Made by a program: the position numbers and the translations under genes | Origin: Fimbriimonadaceae bacterium | Lineage (GTDB): Bacteria > Armatimonadota > Fimbriimonadia > Fimbriimonadales > Fimbriimonadaceae | DNA: 64,000 bases | Assembly: GCA_019638675.1 (NCBI GenBank) | Contig: JAHBTE010000001.1 | Coordinates: 1,024,605 to 1,088,604 of the forward strand | Direction of reading: 5' to 3' | The notes under the pieces: generated by a model | The model's database searches: none | What the model was told of the DNA's origin: nothing | What the model saw: only the letters and a program-made list of their open reading frames with translations | Shown here: in pieces, positions 41,554 to 50,509 of the stretch | Numbering within the stretch: position 1 is the stretch's first letter | Layout: every line of letters begins with the position of its first letter

Positions 41554-42732
41554 TTAGTTAAAAACAGTTTCCGTAGTTTTTTGAATTTGGATATCGATCC
41601 CGCGGCGGTGCAGTTGCTTCAAGAAATCAGTTCCTCGCATCGCATTTTCGTACCGCACGGCGCCTTTGTCAACGTTGCCTTGAACGACCTCTTGAGCGAT
41701 GATACTTGTGCTGAACCCAGTCAATCGCTCCATGGAAGTAAATCCAGTATCGGGGCATTGCTTGTCAAAAATGTCGATTTGGATTCGCGTGGGTTGACCT
41801 TTGTCCATTCCAACACCAACGCCGCGCACCGCGCACAAATCCTGATCCACAAACTTTTCTAGCTCAGGGCCAAATGTTGCATTGAATACATCCTTTGGAA
41901 CGATTTCAGTGCCTTTCACATTGATCTTGCCCTCGTTCCAGAATCCGAAATCCTTGAAGATTTTCATCAGATGAGCGTGACCAGGGAAACGAATCGTTTT
42001 GTATTCGTAGTTGGTGACTTTTCCTTTCAGCGTGTGAGGAGCGGTTGAAGTACCACCAGATGTCACAAAGGCTTCCATATCACCTAGTTGCTTGATGTGC
42101 AAGTCTTCAACTTCAGTCAAGGTTGGAACGGTAGCGATTTCGCCGTTGCGGAGAACGATCGCTTCGTAATCGTATTCGGTGACCAGTCCTTCCATATTAA
42201 AGGTCAATTTGTAGTTGAACGGCGGCTTTGGATTTTGAGGAAGAACTCCGCAGTACAGCTTGACCGAGTCGCACTTTTCAATGTTTTCAATCATGTAAAG
42301 GCCGATGTTGTTCACCAAACCAGGAGCAAGGCCAGTGTCCGGTACCAGAGTGACTTCTGCATCCTTCGCCGCTTGGTCAAGCGCCAAGGTCTTCATGGTG
42401 ATATCTGTGTTCCCACCAAGGTCAACCATGTCCGTGATCGTATCAATGGCGACTTTGGCAATGTGCGGGTGCATCCAATACGGAACGCAACTAATGACAA
42501 TGTCTGCTTCATGAAGGAATGCGCTCAGGCTTTCCTCATTCATCGCATCAACTTGGCGAGGGATGCAGATTTCTTTGCCAACGAGTTGGTTCACTCGGTT
42601 TGCACTTTTCGTCGCCTGTTCCAAACTCATATCGCCCATCAGTACCTGTGGGTCATCAGCAAACTTGGCAATGTCGTAGGCAGCGGCCGTGCCCTGCATT
42701 CCGGAACCGAGGATGGCAAATGTATTCTGCAT
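41554..42732 (-). CDS. Saccharopine dehydrogenase-like oxidoreductase
   Basis: A 392-residue protein of the saccharopine/homospermidine/lysine dehydrogenase superfamily. The Rossmann fold starts FAILGSGMQGTAAAYDIAKF. Further motifs are ADIVISCVPYWMHPHIAKVA, VDLGGNTDITMKTLALDQAA, VTLVPDTGLAPGLVNNIGLY and FVTSGGTSTAPHTLKGKVTN, typical of the LysDH-like group (L-lysine 6-dehydrogenase or saccharopine reductase). It probably performs NAD(P)-dependent amine oxidation of a lysine-type substrate. It is not adjacent to lysine pathway genes. It is divergent from rplA and ends at a strong terminator. Confidence 0.86.
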   Translation of the reverse strand: MQNTFAILGSGMQGTAAAYDIAKFADDPQVLMGDMSLEQATKSANRVNQLVGKEICIPRQVDAMNEESLSAFLHEADIVISCVPYWMHPHIAKVAIDTITDMVDLGGNTDITMKTLALDQAAKDAEVTLVPDTGLAPGLVNNIGLYMIENIEKCDSVKLYCGVLPQNPKPPFNYKLTFNMEGLVTEYDYEAIVLRNGEIATVPTLTEVEDLHIKQLGDMEAFVTSGGTSTAPHTLKGKVTNYEYKTIRFPGHAHLMKIFKDFGFWNEGKINVKGTEIVPKDVFNATFGPELEKFVDQDLCAVRGVGVGMDKGQPTRIQIDIFDKQCPDTGFTSMERLTGFSTSIIAQEVVQGNVDKGAVRYENAMRGTDFLKQLHRRGIDIQIQKTTETVFN

Positions 42733-42892
42733 AAGAGTGGGTTTCCTTGCCGACGCCGAATTATTTGCAAATGCAATCCGACGTCGTTGTCTTGCCGAGC
42801 AGGTTACCTACCCCCTTGAGGGCCAATCTCGGGATGCTGGGCCGGAATACCGGACCCGGTGTAGGCTCAAATGAGCGTGGTACCATACGCGC

Positions 42893-42932
42893 CAGTGGGA
42901 GGTTCTGCGTGCAGAACTGCTTAGTACCACGG
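42893..42932 (+). promoter_or_regulatory. L1-binding mRNA leader upstream of rplA
   Basis: GTGGGAG (42895-42901) pairs through GTGG with CCAC (42927-42930). It encloses a perfect inner hairpin GTTCTGC/GCAGAAC (42902-42917) and an asymmetric strand CTTAGTACCAC. This imitates the 23S rRNA L1 site, where a GTGG-type strand pairs across from an ATACCAC strand. It sits 10 nt before the rplA start, so L1 can bind its own message and block translation, as known for other L1 operons. Confidence 0.6.
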
Positions 42933-42939
42933 AGGCCAC

Positions 42940-43665
42940 ATGGCAAAGAAAACTAAAAAGAAGAGCGCACACTCCGTGCGATTTATTGAATTGACTAAGG
43001 GTGTTGACTTTGAGCAAACCTTTACCGTTGATGAAGCCATTAAGTTGGTGAAATCAAAAGCCACCGCTAAATTCCCCGAAAGCGTTGACCTTGCCATCAA
43101 GCTGGGCATCGACCCACGGAAGAGTGACCAAAACGTTCGAGGCATCACCAACCTTCCTCACGGAACTGGGAAGAACAAGACCGTTGCGGTATTGGCAAAG
43201 GGCGACTTGGCTAAAGAAGCTACTGCCGCTGGCGCAGACTTCGTTGGTGACGAAGACCTGATTAAGAAGATTCAAGAAGGCTGGAAAGGATTTGATGTTA
43301 TGGTCGCAGCAAGCGACATGGCTCCCCAAATCGGGAAAATCGGTCGATTCCTTGGCACCAAAACTCCAAACAAAAAGAACGGCACTGTGACCGATTCGGT
43401 TGGTCAAGCGGTTAAAGAAATCAAAACCGCCAGCCGCGTGGAATATCGCATTGATAAAGCTGGTGTTGTCCACGTGCCAATCGGACGAGCAAGTTTCACT
43501 GAAGACCAAATCAAGGAAAACTTCATTGCCGCTCTCGACGCTGTCATCAAGGCAAAGCCATCTAGCAGCAAAGGTCGATTCCTCCAAACCATCACCATCA
43601 GTAGCACCATGGGCCCAGGCGTGAAGCTTGATCCTACCGAAGCTGGCAAAGTCGCTGGTCACTAA
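42940..43665 (+). CDS. rplA: Ribosomal protein L1 (rplA), not linked to rplK
   Basis: A 241-residue L1 protein of normal length: SVRFIELTKGVDFEQTFTVD, ESVDLAIKLGIDPRKSDQNV, RGITNLPHGTGKNKTVAVLA, the second domain DVMVAASDMAPQIGKIGRFL, VEYRIDKAGVVHVPIGRASF and TISSTMGPGVKLD. The loop that normally reads GPRGLMPNPK here reads GTKTPNKKNG, with two residues fewer and the Met-Pro-Asn-Pro core lost. L1 is usually co-transcribed with rplK in the rplK-rplA-rplJ-rplL region. Here it stands alone with a good ribosome-binding site (GGAGG 42931-42935) and its own L1-like leader. Either L1 has moved, or this is a second copy. Confidence 0.94.
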   Translation: MAKKTKKKSAHSVRFIELTKGVDFEQTFTVDEAIKLVKSKATAKFPESVDLAIKLGIDPRKSDQNVRGITNLPHGTGKNKTVAVLAKGDLAKEATAAGADFVGDEDLIKKIQEGWKGFDVMVAASDMAPQIGKIGRFLGTKTPNKKNGTVTDSVGQAVKEIKTASRVEYRIDKAGVVHVPIGRASFTEDQIKENFIAALDAVIKAKPSSSKGRFLQTITISSTMGPGVKLDPTEAGKVAGH

Positions 43666-43685
43666 GCGAATAGCTTGTTCGGTAA

Positions 43686-43722
43686 TAAAAAATCCCTTTG
43701 GCAAATGCCGAGGGGATTTTTA
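43686..43722. terminator. Bidirectional terminator
   Basis: An inverted repeat AAAAATCCC... / ...GGGGATTTTT around GGC-AAAT-GCC, between convergent rplA and the nitrilase gene, A-rich on the left and T-rich on the right. Confidence 0.85.
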
Positions 43723-43730
43723 TTTAGTCT

Positions 43731-44606
43731 TCAATCGACCAGCTTGCTACCCATCCGAACAATATCAGCCCAGCGCTCTTTGAGATCGCTGGCTAACGGA
43801 GTTCCGGAGCGGGCTTGCGCAACCAGGCGGCGGTCAACCTGAGTCATGACGATTTGCTCACCGAAATTCTTGGCTTGCACTAAGCATTCTCCGTTAGGAG
43901 CAACGACCTGGCTTCCGCCAGTGAGGCCCTTTCCGCCTTCAAACCCACTCAGCATAGCCATGGCCGCGAAAACACCGTGTTCTTCGCATAGCGACTGAAG
44001 CATCCTGTCGTAACGGATTAAGTTACCGGGTTTATCCGATTGGAAATTCCGAGCCGGGCTGGCTGAGTGAACTAGGATAATTTCGCATCCCGCAACGCAA
44101 AGTAACGTGGAAAGTACGGAGTGCCAAACATCTTCGCAGACCAAGATACCGATTCGTCCAAATTTAGTGTCCACAACGCCGAGTTCTGAGCCTTCTTCAT
44201 GGAACCGGTGCTCATCAAAAACACCATAAGTGGGCAAGAAAATCTTTCGGTACGTGTGCAGTGGGGTCAGCTTCGCACCGTCAAAACTCAGATAGGCGGC
44301 TGAGTTAAATGGTCGGCGAGGATTGGATTCGTAGAATCCAATGGCGATGTCAAACGGTTTGCCCGCACTTTTGAACCGTGGCTCAAGCTCCGCACAAAGT
44401 TCTGCTGTAGTGAGGGATAAGGCGTCTACGCCGCCTTCTAAGACATATCCGGTAGTTGCAGATTCAGGATAGACAAGTAGATCGGCACCCTCGCTAACAG
44501 CTTGCAAAGCGGTTTCCGCCAAATGGTCGAGCGTTGCTTTCAGGTCGCCCTTAGTGGGTTGGAACTGCACACACGCCAACTGAAACTGCTGGATGGAATC
44601 CGCCAT
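43731..44606 (-). CDS. Nitrilase-superfamily carbon-nitrogen hydrolase
   Basis: A 291-residue protein with the Glu-Lys-Cys catalytic triad: DLLVYPESATTGYVLEGG (Glu), HTYRKIFLPTYGVFDE (Lys) and IGILVCEDVWHSVLSTLL (Cys). An NSAAYLSFDG and a late GSQVVAPNGECLV match the superfamily. The YRKIFLPTYGVFDE and VCEDVWH motifs resemble the glutaminase domain of NAD+ synthetase or an omega-amidase-type branch, so the substrate is an amide; which one is unclear. It lies 17 nt after the AddA-like gene, as the last gene of that three-gene minus-strand run. Confidence 0.9.
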   Translation of the reverse strand: MADSIQQFQLACVQFQPTKGDLKATLDHLAETALQAVSEGADLLVYPESATTGYVLEGGVDALSLTTAELCAELEPRFKSAGKPFDIAIGFYESNPRRPFNSAAYLSFDGAKLTPLHTYRKIFLPTYGVFDEHRFHEEGSELGVVDTKFGRIGILVCEDVWHSVLSTLLCVAGCEIILVHSASPARNFQSDKPGNLIRYDRMLQSLCEEHGVFAAMAMLSGFEGGKGLTGGSQVVAPNGECLVQAKNFGEQIVMTQVDRRLVAQARSGTPLASDLKERWADIVRMGSKLVD

Positions 44607-44623
44607 GTGTCTTGAGTCTACCG

Positions 44624-46885
44624 CTACCGATTTGATGCCGGGTGATGCTTGATTTTGAACTTAGGATAATCGGCCCTTGGGATTGGACGGAGCAGGGTTT
44701 CGGTAAGCGGGATTTTATTGCCCTTTGCGCTGGGTGGACGCACTCCGACGATCAATCGGTTTTGCGCCCTGGTAAGGGCGACGTAGAGCAATCTGAACTC
44801 CTCGGCAAGCTCACTTTCTGCATTCCGATTGACGATTTCTTGCCAGACGGCATTCGTTCCTTTGATGCATGTAAACGCCATTCCGTTGCGGAAATCTGTG
44901 ATGATGCGGGCTGTGTTGGCGGTGGCTTTTCGAGGAGTGAGGTCATGCCCGTACACAATGACATTCTTGAACTCCAAACCTTTGGATTTATGAATGGTCA
45001 TGATCCGCACGACCGGATCATCTGGATCATGAAGCGGAGCAGTTGGTTCGCGATGCGAAAGCACTTGCAAGTGCCGGAAGCGATCGGCAAACTGCAAAGG
45101 AGTTAAATCTTGATGAGTTGTGGCGATACTGAGAAGCTTTCGCGTATTGGCGATATTGCGTTCACCATTGATTTTTCTTCCCAGGTTCGCCAAATAGGGA
45201 GAATTGGTGAGCGCTCGGTTAATGATTTCGTAAGCTGAGTATCGGTCGCAAAACGCCTTAAGTTCCACAAACCAACTCAGGAAGTTCTCAACTTTCTCTT
45301 TATCTTCTGGGATGAGAGGTTCAAATTCCTCCAGTTGGTTGAAAATTCCAGGTGATTGCCCAAGCTGTACTATTGTATCAAGCGAAACTCCCACATAGGG
45401 ACTGTGAAGTAGACAAGCAAGAACAAAGTCGTTTTCCGGATGCACACAGGCGGTCAAGAGATTTGCCATGTCCCGAGCTTCCATGCGGGTGAAAAGTGAT
45501 TCGCTTGTGCCGCTTGCTTGGTTGGGAATTCCAAGTGCATCCAACGCCCCCTGGATAGAGGTAGCGCTGCTGGAATTGCGAACCAGCACGACGATATCTC
45601 CTGGTGGTTCACCTTGGTCGATCATGGTTTTTACAAAATTAGCCGTGGTTGCCGCGGGATGGTCAGGATGTGATTCGAGAATCTCAACCCCTTCAAAATC
45701 CAAAGGCTCGGTGGGTTGGTGAGCCCCCGGAGCCATAGGCGAATAATGCCCGGCCCAAGTTTTTTCATACAAATGGTTGACAAAATTAATAATTCCAGGA
45801 TGTGAACGGTAGTTGAGTCCAAGCTGGATTGGCTTATCTTGCGCCATAGTCTCAAAAATCTCTTTAATCGAACCTCGGAAGCGGTAAATAGACTGTTGGC
45901 TATCTCCGACTGTAAGGGAATTACCGAGATTCAATGCCGACAGGAAGCCAAACTGGTTAGGGTTAGCATCTTGAGATTCGTCCAGTAAAATCGCTCGGTA
46001 TTGAGACCGGATCCGCTCGGCGAGAGAAGGATGCTCGGTGAGTAACTCAATTGCTTTGCTTTCCAATAATGTGAAATCGTACTTATCAGTACGTGTCATC
46101 TCACGTTCGTACAATTCCCATGTTAGCGAGGCAAGTTGGCAGAGCCCAACCAAAAGGTTTACTTCTTGGTCGAAAACTACTCCGGTTGTATGGCGCTTAT
46201 CTGATTTGCCAAACTGCTTGACCTTCATGCCAAAGCTTAAATCAGGATCAGTCGGCCAGTTTTTGTCATCCAGATACTGCTCCCAGTTCTTTTGTATGGT
46301 TTTAGGGTGGTTGAAATTCTCGCGCAAGTACTGCCAGGTCATGCCAATGTTTCTGGCTGGTTCGATAACTTTGCCAATGACCTGCTCTCGTAGCAACGAA
46401 TCGAGTTCTAAGTAACTGCCCCACTTACGCTTACCGGCCGTAGCTTGGCGATACTGCTTGATTTCATCTTGGTTGGCTTCGTCGGAAGTGAGAACTTGCC
46501 GCAGGCAGAGATCCCACAAACGGTTGCTTTCGTAATCCGCAAGAATTTCAAAATCTGGATTTAATCCTGCCCAAACAGAGTTTTCACGCAAGAGCCGTTC
46601 GTAGAAACTGTGGATGGTTTGGATTGGGCCGGTTTCAGCAAGCTGTGCGGCCTCGAAAAGTTGGGCTTCGCGCAGTTCTTTAACGATGCGGTGTTTCATT
46701 GAGGCCGCCGCTCGATGTGTGTAAGTTACGGCGAGGATTTCTTCAGGTGAAAATCCAGAATCTTTTACATATCTAAGGTAGCGCTGAACTATGACTTCTG
46801 TTTTTCCTGCGCCTGCGGATGCAACCACGACCAAATGATCACGGGGTGAGGTGATTGCTTCTAATTGCTCGTCATTCCACCTCAT
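44624..46885 (-). CDS. UvrD/AddA-like superfamily 1 DNA helicase lacking a nuclease domain
   Basis: A 753-residue SF1A helicase. Motif I is VASAGAGKTEVIVQRYLR (Lys28), Ia AVTYTHRAAASMKHRI, Ib TIHSFYERLL, II AILLDESQDANPNQF, III TVGDSQQSIYRFRGS, IV LGLNYRSHPGIINFVN, V IMTIHKSKGLEFKNVIV, and VI EEFRLLYVALTRAQNRL. These are intact, so it should unwind DNA using ATP. AddA proteins are about 1200 residues with a C-terminal PD-(D/E)XK nuclease; here the chain ends soon after motif VI with PKFKIKHHPASNR. It starts 2 nt after the AddB-like gene, which fits an AddA/AddB-type complex in which neither chain cuts DNA. Confidence 0.88.
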   Translation of the reverse strand: MRWNDEQLEAITSPRDHLVVVASAGAGKTEVIVQRYLRYVKDSGFSPEEILAVTYTHRAAASMKHRIVKELREAQLFEAAQLAETGPIQTIHSFYERLLRENSVWAGLNPDFEILADYESNRLWDLCLRQVLTSDEANQDEIKQYRQATAGKRKWGSYLELDSLLREQVIGKVIEPARNIGMTWQYLRENFNHPKTIQKNWEQYLDDKNWPTDPDLSFGMKVKQFGKSDKRHTTGVVFDQEVNLLVGLCQLASLTWELYEREMTRTDKYDFTLLESKAIELLTEHPSLAERIRSQYRAILLDESQDANPNQFGFLSALNLGNSLTVGDSQQSIYRFRGSIKEIFETMAQDKPIQLGLNYRSHPGIINFVNHLYEKTWAGHYSPMAPGAHQPTEPLDFEGVEILESHPDHPAATTANFVKTMIDQGEPPGDIVVLVRNSSSATSIQGALDALGIPNQASGTSESLFTRMEARDMANLLTACVHPENDFVLACLLHSPYVGVSLDTIVQLGQSPGIFNQLEEFEPLIPEDKEKVENFLSWFVELKAFCDRYSAYEIINRALTNSPYLANLGRKINGERNIANTRKLLSIATTHQDLTPLQFADRFRHLQVLSHREPTAPLHDPDDPVVRIMTIHKSKGLEFKNVIVYGHDLTPRKATANTARIITDFRNGMAFTCIKGTNAVWQEIVNRNAESELAEEFRLLYVALTRAQNRLIVGVRPPSAKGNKIPLTETLLRPIPRADYPKFKIKHHPASNR

Positions 46886-46887
46886 GG

Positions 46888-49779
46888 TTAAATATCCTCG
46901 AATAGCGATTGAGATTCGCCAAACTGGTTGTGGCTACGGCAAAGGTCTCCCAGGGTGCAGCGTGTGCAATGATCGCCAGCAATTGGCACGGCTTCAGCTT
47001 TGGAAAGCCTTGCTCTTGCCTGAGCAATTTCAATCTGTAAGCGGGGCAAGATTCCACTTACTCGGTCATCTTCATCACGCGGTGTGAGGGAAGTGTGAGT
47101 AATTCCTGCGCCAAGCATTCCCCGCGTGAGAAAGCTCCGATCTTTTGTTTTTGTCACCAAGTGACGGTCGCCTTCCAATGTGTCGACCATAAGGCAAGTC
47201 TCCCCACCGGGCTTGCCGAGTGTCATCAAAAGCAAAGTCGCCCACAAGCTACTTTCGATGTCTTTCTGGGCATCATATAGATTCCAAGGGAGATAGGCGC
47301 CGTACAAAAATCCGATCCGCAGATTGTCGTTTTCATACAAACCATCCAGGTGATACTGTAGTTTTATCGGAGGATCACCTTTGAGAATGGCCCGAGTTTC
47401 GCCTTGCTGGCTGGAATAATTTGTCTGCAGTTTGAACTCGTGCAGATTGAGAACATCTCGGGCGAGAAACTCCCGATCTACCCACCCTTCAATAATGCGG
47501 ATAATTGCGTCGTGATAAAGAGTCTGCTCCCAATTATCCAAATGGTGGAGATGATCTTCTAGTTCACTTGCAGCAAGGCCAATTAACGTTCCTTTCGCCG
47601 CAGTTGCTGTCGGTTGCTTGATGAGTTGAGCTTTGCGCGGTAGGGAACGCAGAATACGAATCGGCAGGGAACTATCCGGTGCTTTGAACTCAACTCGGTG
47701 GCTCAAACTAGCTCGGAATGGGCAAGCAGCGGCCTGGGCAAGCTCTCGTACAGGAATAGGTTCACTTAAATCGGGGCGAACCATATCCCGGGTCTTTTCT
47801 TCCTGCAACCGAGGAAGTTCAAAGGAGTCTCGATCTCCGGCAAGTGCGGCTTGCAAGGTGCGGTCAGGCCAGTTTTTACATTTCTCTGCTGGCGGAGTGA
47901 GCTCAGATCGCTTATATGTGTGTTTTCTAACGGGCAACAATACTTCAAGCTCATCTAAATAAAAGGTGGCGATATTATCTCGATCTTCACCCGTTTCGGC
48001 ATGGCTGAAAGTGAGTGATTTTTGCGCTGCACTGCAAAGCGTGATGAATAAACTTCGCTCTTCTGAAGATATTTTTGTAGATAGCGGAAGCGGCGGGAAA
48101 TTAGGCAATGCTTCAGCTAGTAGCCGACGATCTGTATCATCCAATACTGCATCTTGCCGGCGACGTTTAGGCAGTGTGCCTTCCAGCATATTCAGGCAGA
48201 AAAGATGGTCAAATCCAACTAATTGGTTAGGGTTCGTGCACAACTTGACATTTGATTCTTGGTCGTGCCAAATAATTTGTTCGTCTTCCCAAAGCATGGT
48301 TGCCAAACTTAGGAACTCGGCAAATGTAAAGGTTGTGTTGCGATCAGTGGAAAGAGCGGCATCTCGAATTGTGCGCTGCATCAAAGTCCAGGCCTGACTA
48401 TCTCGCGTTTTTGATTCAGGCGGCCCGAGCAGAGCGTGGTCAAGGATAGGTGTATTCGCCCAAAGAGTGTGCAAAAACTGCGACCAAACGCTCAACGTCT
48501 TTGGGCTCGAAATCGCTTGTTCCCGCCACTCAACCAAGTGGTGTAGCCAAGCGTAATCCAAATTCTCCGTGATGACCAGTGCAAACTCCGACCAAGGATC
48601 TTCGTGTTGCGCTTGTAATGCGGTCAAAGATGTCAAGAGTTTCTCAAAATCGGGAGCCGGAACCTGAAAATAGCTGTTGGCCAGCGCAAACCGCAAAGTG
48701 CGAACGTCGTTTGATGCCAGACTTTTTAAAAGCTCCAGCGCAACGGCAACAAAACCGTTGGCATGCAGCGGAGTGGAGTGAGTGCCAGAAAGAGGCAAGC
48801 CCAGGCGTTCGGCGGCAATCGCCAGCAACGGAATATGGTCACCCGAGCCGCGAATGAATATCCCGATTTTATTTGCTGGCACATTATCTTGTAGTAGGTA
48901 CTGAATCTCGCGGATGATCCATTCGCACTCGGTGAGTGTGTCTCCCATTGTGAGCAGGTTCACAGTCACGGGAGAATTACTGAGTTTTGCTCGCCCCGGC
49001 TGAAACAGATTTTCAGTCCACTTTTCGTTTTGAGCGGCTCTGAGTGTCCAGTCTTCAATATCACCAAGCTCCTCTGCCCACGCCAGTTCTCGGACAAACG
49101 CACCTTGCTGATTCGGCCACGCAGCAATGATGCAATCCACTTGTACGCCTTGGCCAGCGAGCCATTTCAGCCAATCGTTGTAAATCGGGCTGGGTTCACC
49201 AGTAAGGATGACCACCAAATGCTTGATCGTGAAATGTCGCTTTTCCGTTTGAGCCAAACAGAATTCAGCACGCTCACTTGCAAATTCACGCCCGTTATCG
49301 TGGCAGAACTGCTCGTAGTTGGGGATCAATTCAGCCAAACCCCGTAGTCTGCCCGCAGTAATTTCATTGTCAATGTGGTCAGCCGCTTGAATCAGATCAT
49401 CAGCCGTGATCTTGTGGTAGCGCAGTTCGGTCAGGGCTTTTGCGAGATTCTTTGCTAAGCCGTATGAATAGCTTGCCGCCCTCAGCGGTGAATCCAGATT
49501 CTGTATTGCGGCGGCCCGCTGAATTAAGTGAATTGCCTGAGGGCCAGTGAGCCTTGGCAGGCCAGTATCCCCGCACATTGCGGCAATTCGACCGATGCAG
49601 CTAGCAAACGGGATGAGTTCTTCTACCGGATGCTCGACCAGCATCTGCTTTGCTGTGTGGAGAGCACTGTCTTCCAAAGCCGTAACAAAACTGCTCGGCG
49701 TCGAAATCTGTTGAAGGGCGTACTTGAGGCCTGCGCCTCCGGGAGGCACGATGACCACTCGAGGTCGTCGTTCTGCCAT
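46888..49779 (-). CDS. AddB-like protein with intact Fe-S cysteines but degenerate nuclease and Walker motifs
   Basis: A 963-residue protein. ATG 49779 avoids overlap with the divergent gene at 49795; the frame is open to 49896. Its plan is AddB-like: an N-terminal helicase-like region, inactive 1A/2A domains and a C-terminal PD-(D/E)XK region. The cysteines of the AddB iron-sulfur staple are present (Cys686 in AACPFR, then C938, C941 and C947 in CTRCTLGDLC) with the same +3/+6 spacing as the final three in B. subtilis AddB. The N-terminal phosphate loop (PPGGAGLKYA) lacks GKT. The nuclease Asp is kept (D812 in LDGLY), but the D/E-x-K strand reads RIGFLYG, so nuclease activity is predicted lost. 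It partners the helicase at 44624. Confidence 0.78.
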   Translation of the reverse strand: MAERRPRVVIVPPGGAGLKYALQQISTPSSFVTALEDSALHTAKQMLVEHPVEELIPFASCIGRIAAMCGDTGLPRLTGPQAIHLIQRAAAIQNLDSPLRAASYSYGLAKNLAKALTELRYHKITADDLIQAADHIDNEITAGRLRGLAELIPNYEQFCHDNGREFASERAEFCLAQTEKRHFTIKHLVVILTGEPSPIYNDWLKWLAGQGVQVDCIIAAWPNQQGAFVRELAWAEELGDIEDWTLRAAQNEKWTENLFQPGRAKLSNSPVTVNLLTMGDTLTECEWIIREIQYLLQDNVPANKIGIFIRGSGDHIPLLAIAAERLGLPLSGTHSTPLHANGFVAVALELLKSLASNDVRTLRFALANSYFQVPAPDFEKLLTSLTALQAQHEDPWSEFALVITENLDYAWLHHLVEWREQAISSPKTLSVWSQFLHTLWANTPILDHALLGPPESKTRDSQAWTLMQRTIRDAALSTDRNTTFTFAEFLSLATMLWEDEQIIWHDQESNVKLCTNPNQLVGFDHLFCLNMLEGTLPKRRRQDAVLDDTDRRLLAEALPNFPPLPLSTKISSEERSLFITLCSAAQKSLTFSHAETGEDRDNIATFYLDELEVLLPVRKHTYKRSELTPPAEKCKNWPDRTLQAALAGDRDSFELPRLQEEKTRDMVRPDLSEPIPVRELAQAAACPFRASLSHRVEFKAPDSSLPIRILRSLPRKAQLIKQPTATAAKGTLIGLAASELEDHLHHLDNWEQTLYHDAIIRIIEGWVDREFLARDVLNLHEFKLQTNYSSQQGETRAILKGDPPIKLQYHLDGLYENDNLRIGFLYGAYLPWNLYDAQKDIESSLWATLLLMTLGKPGGETCLMVDTLEGDRHLVTKTKDRSFLTRGMLGAGITHTSLTPRDEDDRVSGILPRLQIEIAQARARLSKAEAVPIAGDHCTRCTLGDLCRSHNQFGESQSLFEDI

Positions 49780-49794
49780 AGTTAGATAATCATT

Positions 49795-50400
49795 ATGTCT
49801 TCTGGGGAACGGCGGGTTTGGAATTTGTGGCGACAATTGCCAGGAAATTTGATTCCTGTCGTGCTCGTTTTGCCAATTTTGTGGCTCGCCATCCAAGAAA
49901 CATCACGAAATGGGCTAACGGTTAAAACCGTTCTGCTAGCCGCCGCCTTTTTTGCTTTTGGATGGTTGAGTGTTAATTTTCTCGGATTGGTCGGCAATCG
50001 TGGCTTAAAACGAAAACTTGATTTTCGATATCGCAATGAATTCCCTGAGGATCATTCAAAGCGGATATTCGTCGGATTTTCTCGCCCAGGCAAACACGGA
50101 TTGCTTGATCCGCATGAAGACTTAGGCTGGTTGGTATTTCAGGAATCCGGACTGCTTTTTTGGGGAGAAAAGCATCAAATAGAGCTTCCCTGGGCAGTGA
50201 TTCAAAGCGTTTCCAAACGCCGAAATATCCATAGCTGGATCGGCCTCGGAGGCTGGGTAGCCATTGAAGCACTGGTAGGCGATAAAAAAATTCGCCTTCA
50301 AGTAGAACCGCGTGTCAAGACCACACACTGGGGAAACAACCACTACCGAAACCTACTGATTTCCGATCTGAACACGATTCTTGCTGAGAAATCCGCATAG
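49795..50400 (+). CDS. Hypothetical membrane protein, two helices plus soluble PH-like domain
   Basis: A 201-residue protein. Two transmembrane helices lie at about residues 19-35 (LIPVVLVLPILWLAIQ) and 46-65 (LLAAAFFAFGWLSVNFLGLV). A soluble part follows (about 75-195) with alternating strands: WLVFQESGLLFWGEKHQIEL, PWAVIQSVSKRRNIHSWIGL, KKIRLQVEPRVKTTHWGNN, ending in a helix. This resembles a GRAM/PH-like membrane-associated domain. Its function is unknown. It starts 15 nt from the divergent AddB-like gene, so the two share a promoter region. Confidence 0.65.
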   Translation: MSSGERRVWNLWRQLPGNLIPVVLVLPILWLAIQETSRNGLTVKTVLLAAAFFAFGWLSVNFLGLVGNRGLKRKLDFRYRNEFPEDHSKRIFVGFSRPGKHGLLDPHEDLGWLVFQESGLLFWGEKHQIELPWAVIQSVSKRRNIHSWIGLGGWVAIEALVGDKKIRLQVEPRVKTTHWGNNHYRNLLISDLNTILAEKSA

Positions 50401-50509
50401 TTTTTAGTACCCGCAAAATTACTATTAACTTTTTCAACTTTTGCCTTCAAAAACATAAAGTAACTCCCGATAGAAATACCAGGGCGGAATAACTTTGCCC
50501 GGAGTTTGG

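Noticed and set aside
42088-42819. A 243-codon plus-strand frame
   Set aside because: It is antisense to the saccharopine dehydrogenase-like gene and lacks a ribosome-binding site or recognisable domain.
43054-43704. A 216-codon minus-strand frame
   Set aside because: It is antisense to rplA and runs into the bidirectional terminator; the rplA frame is certain.
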